DNA of 37,337 nt from Eubacteriales bacterium (GTDB lineage: Bacteria > Bacillota > Clostridia > Peptostreptococcales > Acidaminobacteraceae), in contig DAOUQP010000006.1 of assembly GCA_030625575.1 (NCBI GenBank), positions 1 to 37,337 on the forward strand. The letters are read 5' to 3'. A program made the translations under genes and the position numbers. Numbering within the stretch: position 1 is the stretch's first letter; each line of letters begins with the position of its first letter. Positions 15,310 through 23,534 of the stretch are shown piece by piece. The notes beneath the pieces were generated by a model. It was not told the DNA's origin, searched no databases, and saw nothing but the letters and a program-made list of their open reading frames with translations.

Positions 15310-16124
15310 TGCAACAGAAAATTAGTGAATCAGTAAACTATATCGAATCGAAGATAAATGTAGAACCTAAAATAGGTTTGATATTAGGCTCTGGACTAGG
15401 AGATTTAGCAGATGAAATAATCAACCCGATTGTAATCGAGTATAAAGATATACCACATTTTCCAGTTTCGACTGTAGAAGGACATAAAGGACAGTTGGTA
15501 ATAGGAGAATTAATGGGGAAAAATGTTGTTGCTATGCAAGGAAGACTACATTACTACGAAGGGTACAGTATGCAAGATATTACTTATCCTGTACGTGTAA
15601 TGAAAAAATTAGGTGTTGAAACACTTCTAGTGACAAATGCATGTGGAGGAATGAACCCGAAACTATATCCAGGAGCATTGATGCTTATTACAGATCATAT
15701 AAATATGATGGGCGACAATCCTCTTATGGGTAAAAATCTTGACGATTTTGGACCTAGATTCCCTGATATGTCAGCAGCATACAATCCTGAATTGATCAAC
15801 GTCGGTAGAAAAGTAGCAAAAGATTTAGATATCGATGTACAAGAAGGTGTTTATACAGCAATTAGTGGACCTTATTATTTGTCAAAAGCTGAATTAAAGA
15901 TGCTTAGAACAATAGGGGGAGATACAGTTGGAATGTCAACTATTCCAGAAACCATTGTTGCAAATCATTCTGGAATTAAAGTCCTCGGAATATCTTGTGT
16001 TACAGATATGGCTATAGCTGAAACTTTAGAGCCTCTAGAACACGAAAAAGTAATGGAAATTGCAAATATGACAAAACCTAAATTTTCCGCTTATGTAAAA
16101 GGCATTATAAAAGAGGTCGAATAA
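15309..16124 (+). CDS. Purine nucleoside phosphorylase paralogue with N-to-D change
   Basis: A second 271-residue class I PNP, clearly related to its upstream neighbour through GSGLGDLADEI, VEGHKGQ, QGRLHYYEGY, TNACGG and GMSTIPE. The base-binding region differs: the first copy has NTGPTYETPAE, this one has AISGPYYLSKAE, and TNMA has become TDMA. In human PNP the equivalent asparagine-to-aspartate change is known to permit adenosine, so this copy may accept 6-aminopurine nucleosides or be specialised in another way. Assignment as a phosphorylase is firm; the specificity is inference. Confidence 0.9.
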   Translation: MQQKISESVNYIESKINVEPKIGLILGSGLGDLADEIINPIVIEYKDIPHFPVSTVEGHKGQLVIGELMGKNVVAMQGRLHYYEGYSMQDITYPVRVMKKLGVETLLVTNACGGMNPKLYPGALMLITDHINMMGDNPLMGKNLDDFGPRFPDMSAAYNPELINVGRKVAKDLDIDVQEGVYTAISGPYYLSKAELKMLRTIGGDTVGMSTIPETIVANHSGIKVLGISCVTDMAIAETLEPLEHEKVMEIANMTKPKFSAYVKGIIKEVE

Positions 16125-16125
16125 T

Positions 16126-17454
16126 ATGAGAATTTACGACATAATTATGAAAAAAAGAGATAATGAGGAATTGTCAAAAGAAGAAATCAAATTTTTTATT
16201 GATGGATATACAGATGACAGTATTCATGATTATCACGCTTCAGCATTATTAATGGCGATATTTTTAAATAAAATGAACGAAAGAGAAACAATTGACCTTA
16301 CTGAAGCTATAATGCATTCTGGAGAGACGATTGATTTATCTAATATTGAAGGAATAAAGGTTGATAAGCATTCAACTGGTGGTGTAGGTGATACCACTAC
16401 TTTAATACTTGCTCCATTGGTTGCTTCTTTAGGAATCAAATTTGCAAAAATGTCAGGTAGGGGACTCGGACATACCGGCGGAACAATAGATAAACTAGAA
16501 TCGATAAAAGGATTTCATACAAGCTTATCTACTGAAGATTTTATAAAGAATGTCAATGATATCAATGTCGCTGTTATCGGTCAAACGAAAAACATAGCAC
16601 CGGCAGACAAAAAATTATATTCGCTTAGAGATGTCACTGCAACGGTCGACAATATAAGTTTGATAGCAAGTAGCATTATGAGTAAAAAATTAGCAGCAGG
16701 ATCTGATGCTATAGTTCTAGATGTAAAAGTAGGTTCAGGTGCTTTTGTTAAAAATTATGAAGATGCTGTAGAATTGGCAACTTTAATGGTTAAAATCGGC
16801 GAAGGTATGGGAAGAAGAACAATGGCTGTTATTTCTGAAATGGCTCAACCTCTTGGAAATGCAATTGGAAATGCAATTGAAGTTATTGAAGCTGTCGATA
16901 TACTCAAAAATGAAGGACCAGATGATTTAAGAGAGCTTTGTTTGACTTTAGGTGCAAATTTAGTGGTAATGGCTAAAAAAGCTGATACTTTTGAAGATGC
17001 TTATAATCTACTAGAGGAGCAGCTAAGCAATGGTGAGGCTTTGAAATATTTTGAAAATTTGATTGATGCTCAAGGCGGAGAAACAAACTTTATCAATAAT
17101 TATGACTCTTTACCTAAGGCTAAATTTATCGAAGAAGTATTTCCTCTAAAAGAAGGATACATTAAGACGATTGAATCTGACGATGTCGGTATTGCTTCTC
17201 TTATTTTGGGAGCAGGTAGAGAAAACTTAGAGGATGAAATCGATCATGCTGCAGGTATATACATTCTTAAGAAAATAGGCGACTATGTTACAACTGATGA
17301 ACCTATGGCAATATTCTACACTAATAAAGAAAGTTCAATCAAAGATGCCAAGAAAAGATTTCATTCTGCATTTGAATACAGCGATGAATCTATCGAACAT
17401 CCTAAATTGATCAAGGCGATAGTATCAAAAGATGGTGTGACTAAATTCAAATAA
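16126..17454 (+). CDS. pdp: Pyrimidine nucleoside phosphorylase
   Basis: Phosphorolyses uridine and thymidine (and deoxyuridine) to the base and (deoxy)ribose 1-phosphate. The 442-residue protein has the family signature VDKHSTGGVGDTTTLILAPLVASLG, then KMSGRGLGHTGGTIDKLESI, DVTATVDNISLIASSIMSKKLAAG, and VLDVKVGSGAFVK. It closes the deoB-PNP-PNP-pdp salvage group, starting 1 base after the upstream stop. A terminator follows. The symbol could also be deoA or pyn; the Firmicute-type sequence suggests the broad-specificity enzyme. Confidence 0.95.
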   Translation: MRIYDIIMKKRDNEELSKEEIKFFIDGYTDDSIHDYHASALLMAIFLNKMNERETIDLTEAIMHSGETIDLSNIEGIKVDKHSTGGVGDTTTLILAPLVASLGIKFAKMSGRGLGHTGGTIDKLESIKGFHTSLSTEDFIKNVNDINVAVIGQTKNIAPADKKLYSLRDVTATVDNISLIASSIMSKKLAAGSDAIVLDVKVGSGAFVKNYEDAVELATLMVKIGEGMGRRTMAVISEMAQPLGNAIGNAIEVIEAVDILKNEGPDDLRELCLTLGANLVVMAKKADTFEDAYNLLEEQLSNGEALKYFENLIDAQGGETNFINNYDSLPKAKFIEEVFPLKEGYIKTIESDDVGIASLILGAGRENLEDEIDHAAGIYILKKIGDYVTTDEPMAIFYTNKESSIKDAKKRFHSAFEYSDESIEHPKLIKAIVSKDGVTKFK

Positions 17455-17459
17455 AATAT

Positions 17460-17503
17460 AAAATGGCATAAAAGCTGTATTCAGTTTGATTGCCATTTTA
17501 ATT
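17460..17503 (+). terminator. Rho-independent terminator after the nucleoside salvage genes
   Basis: Outer stem AAAATGGCA (17460-17468) pairs with TGCCATTTT (17491-17499), and an inner AAGCTG/CAGTTT stem continues inside the loop. A T-rich tail follows. It ends the long series that starts at asp23. Confidence 0.8.
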
Positions 17504-17515
17504 TTGGAGTAAATT

Positions 17516-18352
17516 ATGAATATAAAATTAAATGAGAGTTTACAATTGAATATTGAAAACGTGCTATTTGAATTTACTGAAGAATTTTATATAGTTGGTG
17601 GCTATATAAGAGATTTAGCTCTTGATATCGAGTCGAAGGATATCGATATAGTAATACCGGTGGATTTTATTGTAATGAAGAATATTTTTGATCATATTAA
17701 AAAATGTTTTCCGCTTGATTTTATTGATTATGTTGATGAATACTATAATATTCAGTGGCAACACTTGGGATATAAAATTGACATTGTTCCCATGAGAAAA
17801 GAAATTTATTCATGTGAAAGCCATAAACCAAAGATTATAAAAGGAACATTCATTGATGATTTAATACGTAGAGATTTTACGATAAACTCATTATATGTAA
17901 AGATCTCTAGAGGGAAATCCAATAAAGTGATTGACCCGTTGAATGGTTTGAAAGCTATAAATGAAAGAAATATCATTATTAATTATACCAATAGCTTCAA
18001 AGATGATCCTACAAGGTATTTTAGGCTTTTTATTTATAAAAATCGATTGAATTTCAATGTCGATGATTCCATTCTCGACATTATTTCTAAAGATGATCTT
18101 AATAAGTTGTCAAATTTCAATTTGGTCAATGAACTTGTAAAAATACTTCATGAGGAAAAGGCATATGAGATCTTAACGGATTTATTTGATTATGGTATGC
18201 TTGAACGTTTGCATATTGGCGTAATACCAGTAATGGATGCAAGCGATTCAACCAATGAAAAATTATTAAAGTTACTAAAATCTAATAATGCTACTGTAAA
18301 TCTATTTAAAGAAATGAACATTTATAGTAAACTAATAAAGAGGATACAATAA
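17516..18352 (+). CDS. Short tRNA nucleotidyltransferase/poly(A) polymerase family protein
   Basis: Class II nucleotidyltransferase of the CCA-adding/PcnB type. Visible motifs are GGYIRDLALDIESKDIDIVI (motif A with catalytic DID), RRDFTINSLY (motif B), DPLNG (motif C) and DDPTRYFRLF, which aligns with the nucleotide-recognition motif EDxxR. In it the glutamate is aspartate, but the second acidic residue and arginine are kept. Head and neck are therefore present. The protein ends at 278 residues, whereas full CCA enzymes are about 400 residues, so the body/tail that hold the tRNA seem absent. There is no internal stop or frameshift sign. GGAG precedes the ATG. scpA follows after 11 bases. It may be the genome's CCA-adding enzyme in a minimal form or a different nucleotidyltransferase. 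Confidence 0.75.
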   Translation: MNIKLNESLQLNIENVLFEFTEEFYIVGGYIRDLALDIESKDIDIVIPVDFIVMKNIFDHIKKCFPLDFIDYVDEYYNIQWQHLGYKIDIVPMRKEIYSCESHKPKIIKGTFIDDLIRRDFTINSLYVKISRGKSNKVIDPLNGLKAINERNIIINYTNSFKDDPTRYFRLFIYKNRLNFNVDDSILDIISKDDLNKLSNFNLVNELVKILHEEKAYEILTDLFDYGMLERLHIGVIPVMDASDSTNEKLLKLLKSNNATVNLFKEMNIYSKLIKRIQ

Positions 18353-18363
18353 AAGGTGATGCT

Positions 18364-19104
18364 ATGACTTTGCAACTAAAAATAAATGAATTTGAAGGTC
18401 CTTTCGATGTTCTTTTACATCTCATCGAAAGAGATGAAATGGATATATATAATATTCAAATTCATAAAATTACATCTGGATATATTTCGTATATAGAAAA
18501 CATGAAAGAAATTGATATGGAAATTGCAGCGGAATTTATTGTTATGGCTTCAATTTTGATAGAAATCAAGTCTAAGATGTTATTACCTGATCAGAAACTT
18601 GAACCTCTTGATTTTGAAAATGAAGAAGATCCTAGATATGAATTGATAACAAAATTAATGGAATATAAAAAATATAAAGAATTGAGTAAAAAAATCAGCA
18701 ATAAGAAAATAGACGACTCAATTGTTTTTATTGATGAAACAAATGTTTATCAAGATACAAGCTATCTAGAAGAAGATTATAAAAATATGTCATATGATAT
18801 TGATTTGTTGCGAGAGGCGTTTGAAAAAATGCTTTCAAATTTAAAAAGATTTGATGAAGATAAATTGAATTATTTCAAGAAAATCAAAAGGGAAAGATTT
18901 ACATTGGAATCAAAGGTGTTTGAAATAAAAGAGTTGTTCAAGAGAGAAAAAGAGATTACTTTTATGTCGCTGTTTAGTACTTCTGGAATACTTGAAGAGT
19001 TTATTACAACATTTCTTGCAATACTGGAAATCATAAAAAGTGAAAATATAAAAGTTGTTCAAAAGAAACAATTTAGCGAGATTATATTAATAAGTGGTGA
19101 GTAA
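18364..19104 (+). CDS. scpA: Segregation and condensation protein A
   Basis: Kleisin subunit of the SMC-ScpAB condensin, which compacts and separates chromosomes. The 246-residue protein starts with the family N-terminus LQLKINEFEGPFDVLLHLIERDEMDIYNIQIHKIT, then has IDMEIAAEFIVMASILIEIKSKMLLP and a C-terminal winged helix (FMSLFSTSGILEEFITTFLAILEIIKSENIKVVQ). AAGGTGA precedes the ATG. scpB starts with no gap after the stop codon. Confidence 0.96.
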   Translation: MTLQLKINEFEGPFDVLLHLIERDEMDIYNIQIHKITSGYISYIENMKEIDMEIAAEFIVMASILIEIKSKMLLPDQKLEPLDFENEEDPRYELITKLMEYKKYKELSKKISNKKIDDSIVFIDETNVYQDTSYLEEDYKNMSYDIDLLREAFEKMLSNLKRFDEDKLNYFKKIKRERFTLESKVFEIKELFKREKEITFMSLFSTSGILEEFITTFLAILEIIKSENIKVVQKKQFSEIILISGE

Positions 19105-19629
19105 ATGAATAAAAAAGAATATTTAAATATTATAGAAGCATTATTGTTCTCAAGCGTTGAACCTGTAAGTATAAAAAAAATTAGTCAAGTTATCGAATTG
19201 ACTGAAATTGAAACAAGAACATTTATAAATGAATTGGAAAATGAGTATAAAGACAACGAAAGAGGAATTCAACTTTATTATTTTAAAGATAAAGTACAGA
19301 TTGGTACGAATTCTAAATATATCGAGCATATCAAAAAAATGATAAAAACTTCACGCAATAAAGGATTATCCGATGCTGCAATGGAGGTATTATCCATTGT
19401 TGCATATAAACAACCGATTACTAAAAGTGAAATTGAGTATATTAGAGGAATAAATTCAGATCGAATGATTAATCAATTGATCGAGAGATATCTAGTTGAA
19501 GAGAAGGGAAGACTTGAAAAAATAGGAAGACCCAAACTCTATGGAACTACAGATATATTTTTAAGAAATTTTAATATTTATTCGTTGAAAAATTTACCAA
19601 AAATTGATTATGATAATATTGAGGAATAG
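19105..19629 (+). CDS. scpB: Segregation and condensation protein B
   Basis: Dimeric winged-helix partner of ScpA in condensin. The 174-residue sequence contains NIIEALLFSSVEPVSIKKISQVIEL, DAAMEVLSIVAYKQPITKSEIEYIRGINSD and GRPKLYGTTDIFLRNFNI, all typical. Its ATG follows the scpA stop directly. rluB follows after 2 bases; in many spore formers the spmA-spmB pair lies close to this junction, but here it is absent. Confidence 0.96.
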   Translation: MNKKEYLNIIEALLFSSVEPVSIKKISQVIELTEIETRTFINELENEYKDNERGIQLYYFKDKVQIGTNSKYIEHIKKMIKTSRNKGLSDAAMEVLSIVAYKQPITKSEIEYIRGINSDRMINQLIERYLVEEKGRLEKIGRPKLYGTTDIFLRNFNIYSLKNLPKIDYDNIEE

Positions 19630-19631
19630 TT

Positions 19632-20336
19632 ATGAGATTACAAAAGTATATTGCAAAATGTGGAGTAGCCTCAAGGCGAAAAGCTGAAGAAATGATTAAA
19701 AGCGGACTTATTTCTGTTAATGGTAAAATTGTTTCTGAAATGGGAATTAAAATCGATGTAGAAAAAGACATTGTAAAATTCAAAAATCAAATTATTCATC
19801 TTGAAAATAAAACCATGGTAATTTTGATTAATAAACCAGAAGGTTACGTTTCGACAACAGATGATCAATTCGGCAGAAAAACAGTACTAGACATAATACC
19901 GAATATAACTGAAAGATTGTATCCTATTGGCAGGCTAGACTACAATTCATGTGGTCTTTTATTATTGACCAATGACGGTGAATTGACATATCGATTAACT
20001 CATCCTAAACATCATATATCAAAAGTGTATCGAGTACATTTGGATAAGACTTTTAAGATTGAAGACAAAATGAAATTTGAAAAGGGTCTTATTATCGATG
20101 AGTATTTGACAAAACCTTCAAAGTTAATAATTGAAGATGAAAAAATATTGAAAATAACTTTATACGAGGGAAGAAATCGTCAAATTAGAAAAATGCTTGA
20201 ACAATTAGGGTATGATATTCTCAAATTAGAGAGGATTCAAATCGGAGACATATTTGATAATGATTTAAGCCCTGGAAAACATCGTTATTTATCTGAGAAT
20301 GAAGTGATGGAATTAAGGAGGGAATTCAATGATTGA
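19632..20336 (+). CDS. rluB: rRNA large-subunit pseudouridine synthase B type
   Basis: Pseudouridylates 23S rRNA in the peptidyl-transferase region. The 234-residue protein has an N-terminal S4 domain (MRLQKYIAKCGVASRRKAEEMIKSGLISVNG) and the RsuA/RluB catalytic domain with GRLDYNSCGLLLLTNDGELTYRLTHPKHHISKVYRV, where the aspartate is the nucleophile, and the late EGRNRQIRKMLEQLGY. RluB and RsuA types are hard to separate; the scpAB-linked Firmicute copy is usually called RluB. It overlaps the next gene by 8 bases. Confidence 0.93.
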   Translation: MRLQKYIAKCGVASRRKAEEMIKSGLISVNGKIVSEMGIKIDVEKDIVKFKNQIIHLENKTMVILINKPEGYVSTTDDQFGRKTVLDIIPNITERLYPIGRLDYNSCGLLLLTNDGELTYRLTHPKHHISKVYRVHLDKTFKIEDKMKFEKGLIIDEYLTKPSKLIIEDEKILKITLYEGRNRQIRKMLEQLGYDILKLERIQIGDIFDNDLSPGKHRYLSENEVMELRREFND

Positions 20337-20688
20337 ATTAAAATTGGCAGAAAAACCATTTGTTTTTAATGATACTTCTTATACTAACTACTATGAATAT
20401 TTTATATGCGTGATTAATCATGAGACTGTAGGATGGCTTCAATTTGAAATTGATACACCCTCATTGACTGATATTCAATTTATTGAAAAACATGATACAT
20501 TCGTTAATAAAGATTCACTGATAAGAGCATCGCTAAATTATATGTTGGTGCACGGTTATTACGTATGTATGTTGAATTCAGAGCAATTTAAATTCTTTAT
20601 CGATAAATACGCAGATAAAAATGTATTCGATAATGATTTCATTGATTTAGAGAAATTTTTCTCGCTGGGATGTAGCACTGATGTTTAA
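20329..20688 (+). CDS. Small protein of unknown function
   Basis: I do not recognise this 119-residue protein. It has alternating beta-rich stretches (YEYFICVINHETVGWLQFEID, LTDIQFIEKHDTF) and a helix (KDSLIRASLNYMLVHGYYVCML). The layout is loosely reminiscent of a reduced GNAT-type acetyltransferase fold, but no acetyl-CoA motif is visible. It has no signal peptide and no transmembrane segment. The start follows AAGGAGGGAATTC inside the rluB end, and it overlaps mnmM by 8 bases, so it is translated as part of the group. Coding potential is supported by the tight overlaps on both sides. Confidence 0.7.
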   Translation: MIELKLAEKPFVFNDTSYTNYYEYFICVINHETVGWLQFEIDTPSLTDIQFIEKHDTFVNKDSLIRASLNYMLVHGYYVCMLNSEQFKFFIDKYADKNVFDNDFIDLEKFFSLGCSTDV

Positions 20689-21229
20689 TCATGTCGATGA
20701 TTATTTAGATAAAATAATTAATGATCTATCAAATATTAAAACCATTGTCGATGCAACAGCAGGTAATGGTTTTGATACGTTGAAGCTTGCCAGAAAATTT
20801 CCTCTGTCTAAAATATATGCTTTCGATATTCAATCTATAGCGATTGATGCTACTAGAGAATTATTAAACAACGAAAATGTTTCCAATGTTGAATTAATTA
20901 ACGATACCTATGAAAATATAAATAAATATGTGAATACCACTATAGATTTAGCAATTTTCAATTTAGGTTATTTACCTAAAAGCAATAAAAATATTCATAC
21001 TCATTCAAAATCTACCATTAAGGCCATTGAATGCGTTTGTTCAACGTTGACGAAATATGGGTATGTTTTCATAACATCTTATCCTGGTTCGATAAGGGGG
21101 AAAGTAGAGGACATATCTCTTAATGATCATCTTAGGCTACTTGACCAAAATATGTTTAACGTAACACAAATCAATTTTGTTAATCAAAAAAATATACCAC
21201 CAATTCTATATATGATCTATAAAAAATAG
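20681..21229 (+). CDS. mnmM: tRNA methyltransferase MnmM (YtqB family)
   Basis: A class I SAM-dependent methyltransferase of 182 residues. SAM-binding motif I is DATAGNGFDTLKLA, followed by the acidic strand end YAFDIQSIAI, and the family motif NLGYLPKSNK takes the place of the usual N-P-P-[YF]. YtqB-family members methylate the wobble modification nm5s2U to mnm5s2U in tRNA in Firmicutes; this is from recent literature as I recall it. It is the last gene before a terminator and is coupled to the upstream small protein by an 8-base overlap. Confidence 0.85.
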   Translation: MFNHVDDYLDKIINDLSNIKTIVDATAGNGFDTLKLARKFPLSKIYAFDIQSIAIDATRELLNNENVSNVELINDTYENINKYVNTTIDLAIFNLGYLPKSNKNIHTHSKSTIKAIECVCSTLTKYGYVFITSYPGSIRGKVEDISLNDHLRLLDQNMFNVTQINFVNQKNIPPILYMIYKK

Positions 21230-21246
21230 TATACATTTATTCACGT

Positions 21247-21276
21247 AATATTGCATTCAAAATGCAATATTTTTTT
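21247..21276 (+). terminator. Rho-independent terminator after mnmM
   Basis: An 11-bp stem AATATTGCATT/AATGCAATATT with a 3-base loop leads into a run of seven T. It separates the scpAB-mnmM group from korDABC. Confidence 0.9.
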
Positions 21277-21311
21277 CATTTTAAATATATATTCGAAATT
21301 TGAAATATCTA

Positions 21312-21340
21312 TTGCATTTTCGTTGCTACCTTGGTACTAT
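21312..21340 (+). promoter_or_regulatory. Candidate promoter for korDABC
   Basis: TTGCAT (21312-21317) and TACTAT (21335-21340) are separated by 17 bases and lie between a terminator and the korD ribosome binding site. Both boxes are imperfect. An overlapping TATATT at 21338 is an alternative -10. Confidence 0.4.
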
Positions 21341-21371
21341 ATTCACAGAGTTTAATAAGGAGGGTTTTAAG

Positions 21372-21584
21372 TTGAATACTAAAGACCAATTAGATTTAAA
21401 AATCAATAAAGAATGGTGTAAAGGTTGTAATATTTGTGTTTCATTTTGTCCCACAAATGTATTAGCTTTGGATCATAATGAAAAAATTGAAATTGTTAAT
21501 ATCGATGCTTGTACTAAATGTGGACTATGTGAATTAAGATGCCCAGATTTTGCAATATGGTTAGGAGGAAAAGATAATGAGTAA
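21372..21584 (+). CDS. korD: 2-oxoacid:ferredoxin oxidoreductase delta subunit (4Fe-4S ferredoxin)
   Basis: A 70-residue ferredoxin-like subunit that shuttles electrons inside the oxidoreductase. It carries two 4Fe-4S motifs: C-K-G-C-N-I-C-V-S-F-C-P near residue 14 and C-T-K-C-G-L-C-E-L-R-C-P near residue 45. The start is TTG at 21372, preceded by AAGGAGGG; the frame is open further upstream to 21300, but that part has no ribosome binding site and holds the likely promoter. Its 3' end overlaps korA by 8 bases. Confidence 0.9.
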   Translation: MNTKDQLDLKINKEWCKGCNICVSFCPTNVLALDHNEKIEIVNIDACTKCGLCELRCPDFAIWLGGKDNE

Positions 21585-22710
21585 AAAAATCAAATTGATG
21601 CAAGGTAATGAAGCTTGTGTTGAAGCCGCATTAATGGCTGGTATGAGATTTTATGCTGGTTACCCAATTACTCCATCAACTGAATTAGCAGAGTTATCTG
21701 CTTTACATCTACCATACTATGGTGGGAAATTCATTCAAATGGAAGATGAAATTGCTGGTATTGCAGCTGCTATAGGTGGTTCGTTGGCAGGTTTGAAATC
21801 TATGACTGCAACTAGTGGACCTGGATTCAGTTTAAAACAAGAGAATATTGGATATGCTGCTATTGCTGAAATTCCACTTGTAATTGTAAATGTACAAAGG
21901 GGTGGTCCTTCAACTGGATTACCGACATCTCCTGCTCAAGGCGATGTTATGCAAGCGAAGTGGGGAACTCATGGAGATCATCCAGTTATCGCTTTATCTC
22001 CAGACTCAGTAACTGAAACTTTTAATTTAACAATAAGAGCATTTAATTTAGCAGAAAAATATAGAACTCCTGTAATACTATTAACTGATGAAGTTGTAGG
22101 ACACATGAGAGAAAAAATTGAAATTCCTGCTCAAGAAGATATTGAAATATATGATCGTGTAAAACCTAAAGAAAATGAAGAGTATGTTCCTTTTAAAACT
22201 GAAGAAGGAGAAATTGTTCCTAGAATGGCAAACTTCGGTGAAGGTCATAGATATCATGTAACAGGTTTGTTCCATGATGAATCTGGTTTTCCTAGCAATT
22301 CAAGTGAAAATGCAGAAGTTATGCTAGACCATTTGATGAATAAAATCGATAATAATTTAGATGATATTATTGACTATGAAGAATATATGATGGATGATGC
22401 AGAATTCCTGATTGTTTCTTACGGATCTACTGCAAGAACAGTAAGGAGTGCGATTAAAGCATTAAGAGCTGAAGGAATAAAAGCAGGTATGTTCAGAGCT
22501 ATAACTCTTTGGCCGTCACCTGAGGAAAAACTAGCTGAAATTTCTAAGAAATTCGATAAAATTTTAGTTGCTGAAATGAATTTAGGGCAATATGTTCAAG
22601 AAGTACAACGTATTGTTAAATCAAATTCTGAAGTTTATCATATTGGTAGAGCAAATGGTGAAGTAACAACACCTTCTGAAATTGTCAATAAAGTTAAGGA
22701 GGTATTATAA
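21577..22710 (+). CDS. korA: 2-oxoacid:ferredoxin oxidoreductase alpha subunit
   Basis: Alpha subunit of a 2-oxoacid (probably 2-oxoglutarate) ferredoxin oxidoreductase, which makes acyl-CoA, CO2 and reduced ferredoxin. The 377-residue protein has QGNEACVEAALMAGMRFYAGYPITPSTE, TATSGPGFSLKQENIGYA, NVQRGGPSTGLPTSPAQGD and the C-terminal EMNLGQYVQEV. These are typical of KorA; VorB (branched-chain oxoacids) is the main alternative. The order delta-alpha-beta-gamma is common in Clostridia and related anaerobes. Confidence 0.9.
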   Translation: MSKKIKLMQGNEACVEAALMAGMRFYAGYPITPSTELAELSALHLPYYGGKFIQMEDEIAGIAAAIGGSLAGLKSMTATSGPGFSLKQENIGYAAIAEIPLVIVNVQRGGPSTGLPTSPAQGDVMQAKWGTHGDHPVIALSPDSVTETFNLTIRAFNLAEKYRTPVILLTDEVVGHMREKIEIPAQEDIEIYDRVKPKENEEYVPFKTEEGEIVPRMANFGEGHRYHVTGLFHDESGFPSNSSENAEVMLDHLMNKIDNNLDDIIDYEEYMMDDAEFLIVSYGSTARTVRSAIKALRAEGIKAGMFRAITLWPSPEEKLAEISKKFDKILVAEMNLGQYVQEVQRIVKSNSEVYHIGRANGEVTTPSEIVNKVKEVL

Positions 22711-23534
22711 TGAGTAGTAATTTAATTAATGAGTATTTTAGAGAGTCAAAGTTACCTCATATTTGGTGTCCTGGCTGTAGCCATGGTATCGTTACAAGAG
22801 CAATAGCCAAGGCTATTGATGAATTAGGACTTGATAAAGACAAAGTTACAATAGTTTCTGGTATTGGTTGTTCTTCAAGAGCACCTGGATATATGGATTT
22901 TAATACACTTCATACGACTCACGGTCGCGCTTTGGCATTTGCTACTGGTGTGAAATTGGCAAATCCTGAATTAGATGTTATTGTAATCACTGGTGATGGT
23001 GATGCATCTGCAATAGGTGGTAATCACTTGATTCATGCTGCAAGAAGAAACATCGATATTACAACAATCGTTTTTAATAATAATATTTACGGTATGACTG
23101 GTGGACAATATTCACCGACAACGCCTACAGGTGCACTTGGAACTACTGCTCCACATGGAAATATCGATAAACCATTTGATATTGCTCAATTAGCTGCTGC
23201 TGCTGGTGCAACATACGCTGCAAGATCAACTGCTTATCATACTACTCAATTAATAAAATATATTAAAAAAGGTATTCAAAATAAAGGATTCTCATTAGTT
23301 GAAGCAGCTAGCATTTGTCCAACTTACTATGGTAGAAAAAACAAATCTGGTTCTCCTGTTAAAATGATGGAACACCTTAAAAATAATTTTGTTGATGTAA
23401 AAATAATTGATAAATTACCTGAAGAGAAAAAAGCAGGAAAAGAATTAATGGGTGAATTTAAAGACATTACTGCACCTGAATATACTGCTGAATATTTGAA
23501 ATTAATCGATCGTTTGAAAGGAGCTGCAAAATAA
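22710..23534 (+). CDS. korB: 2-oxoacid:ferredoxin oxidoreductase beta subunit
   Basis: The thiamine-diphosphate-binding subunit. The 274-residue protein contains WCPGCSHGIVTRAI and SGIGCSSRAPGY (cluster cysteines), HGRALAFATGVKLANPELDVIVITGDGDASAIGGNHLIHAARRN with the TPP/Mg site GDGDA, and NNNIYGMTGGQYSPTTP. The start overlaps the korA stop by one base in TAATG, and korC starts the same way, so all four subunits are translationally linked. Confidence 0.92.
   Translation: MSSNLINEYFRESKLPHIWCPGCSHGIVTRAIAKAIDELGLDKDKVTIVSGIGCSSRAPGYMDFNTLHTTHGRALAFATGVKLANPELDVIVITGDGDASAIGGNHLIHAARRNIDITTIVFNNNIYGMTGGQYSPTTPTGALGTTAPHGNIDKPFDIAQLAAAAGATYAARSTAYHTTQLIKYIKKGIQNKGFSLVEAASICPTYYGRKNKSGSPVKMMEHLKNNFVDVKIIDKLPEEKKAGKELMGEFKDITAPEYTAEYLKLIDRLKGAAK

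Noticed and set aside
21300-21371. Extended N-terminus of the ferredoxin subunit
   Set aside because: The upstream frame lacks a ribosome binding site, would sit over the probable promoter, and does not resemble the family. AAGGAGGG before the TTG at 21372 marks the start.
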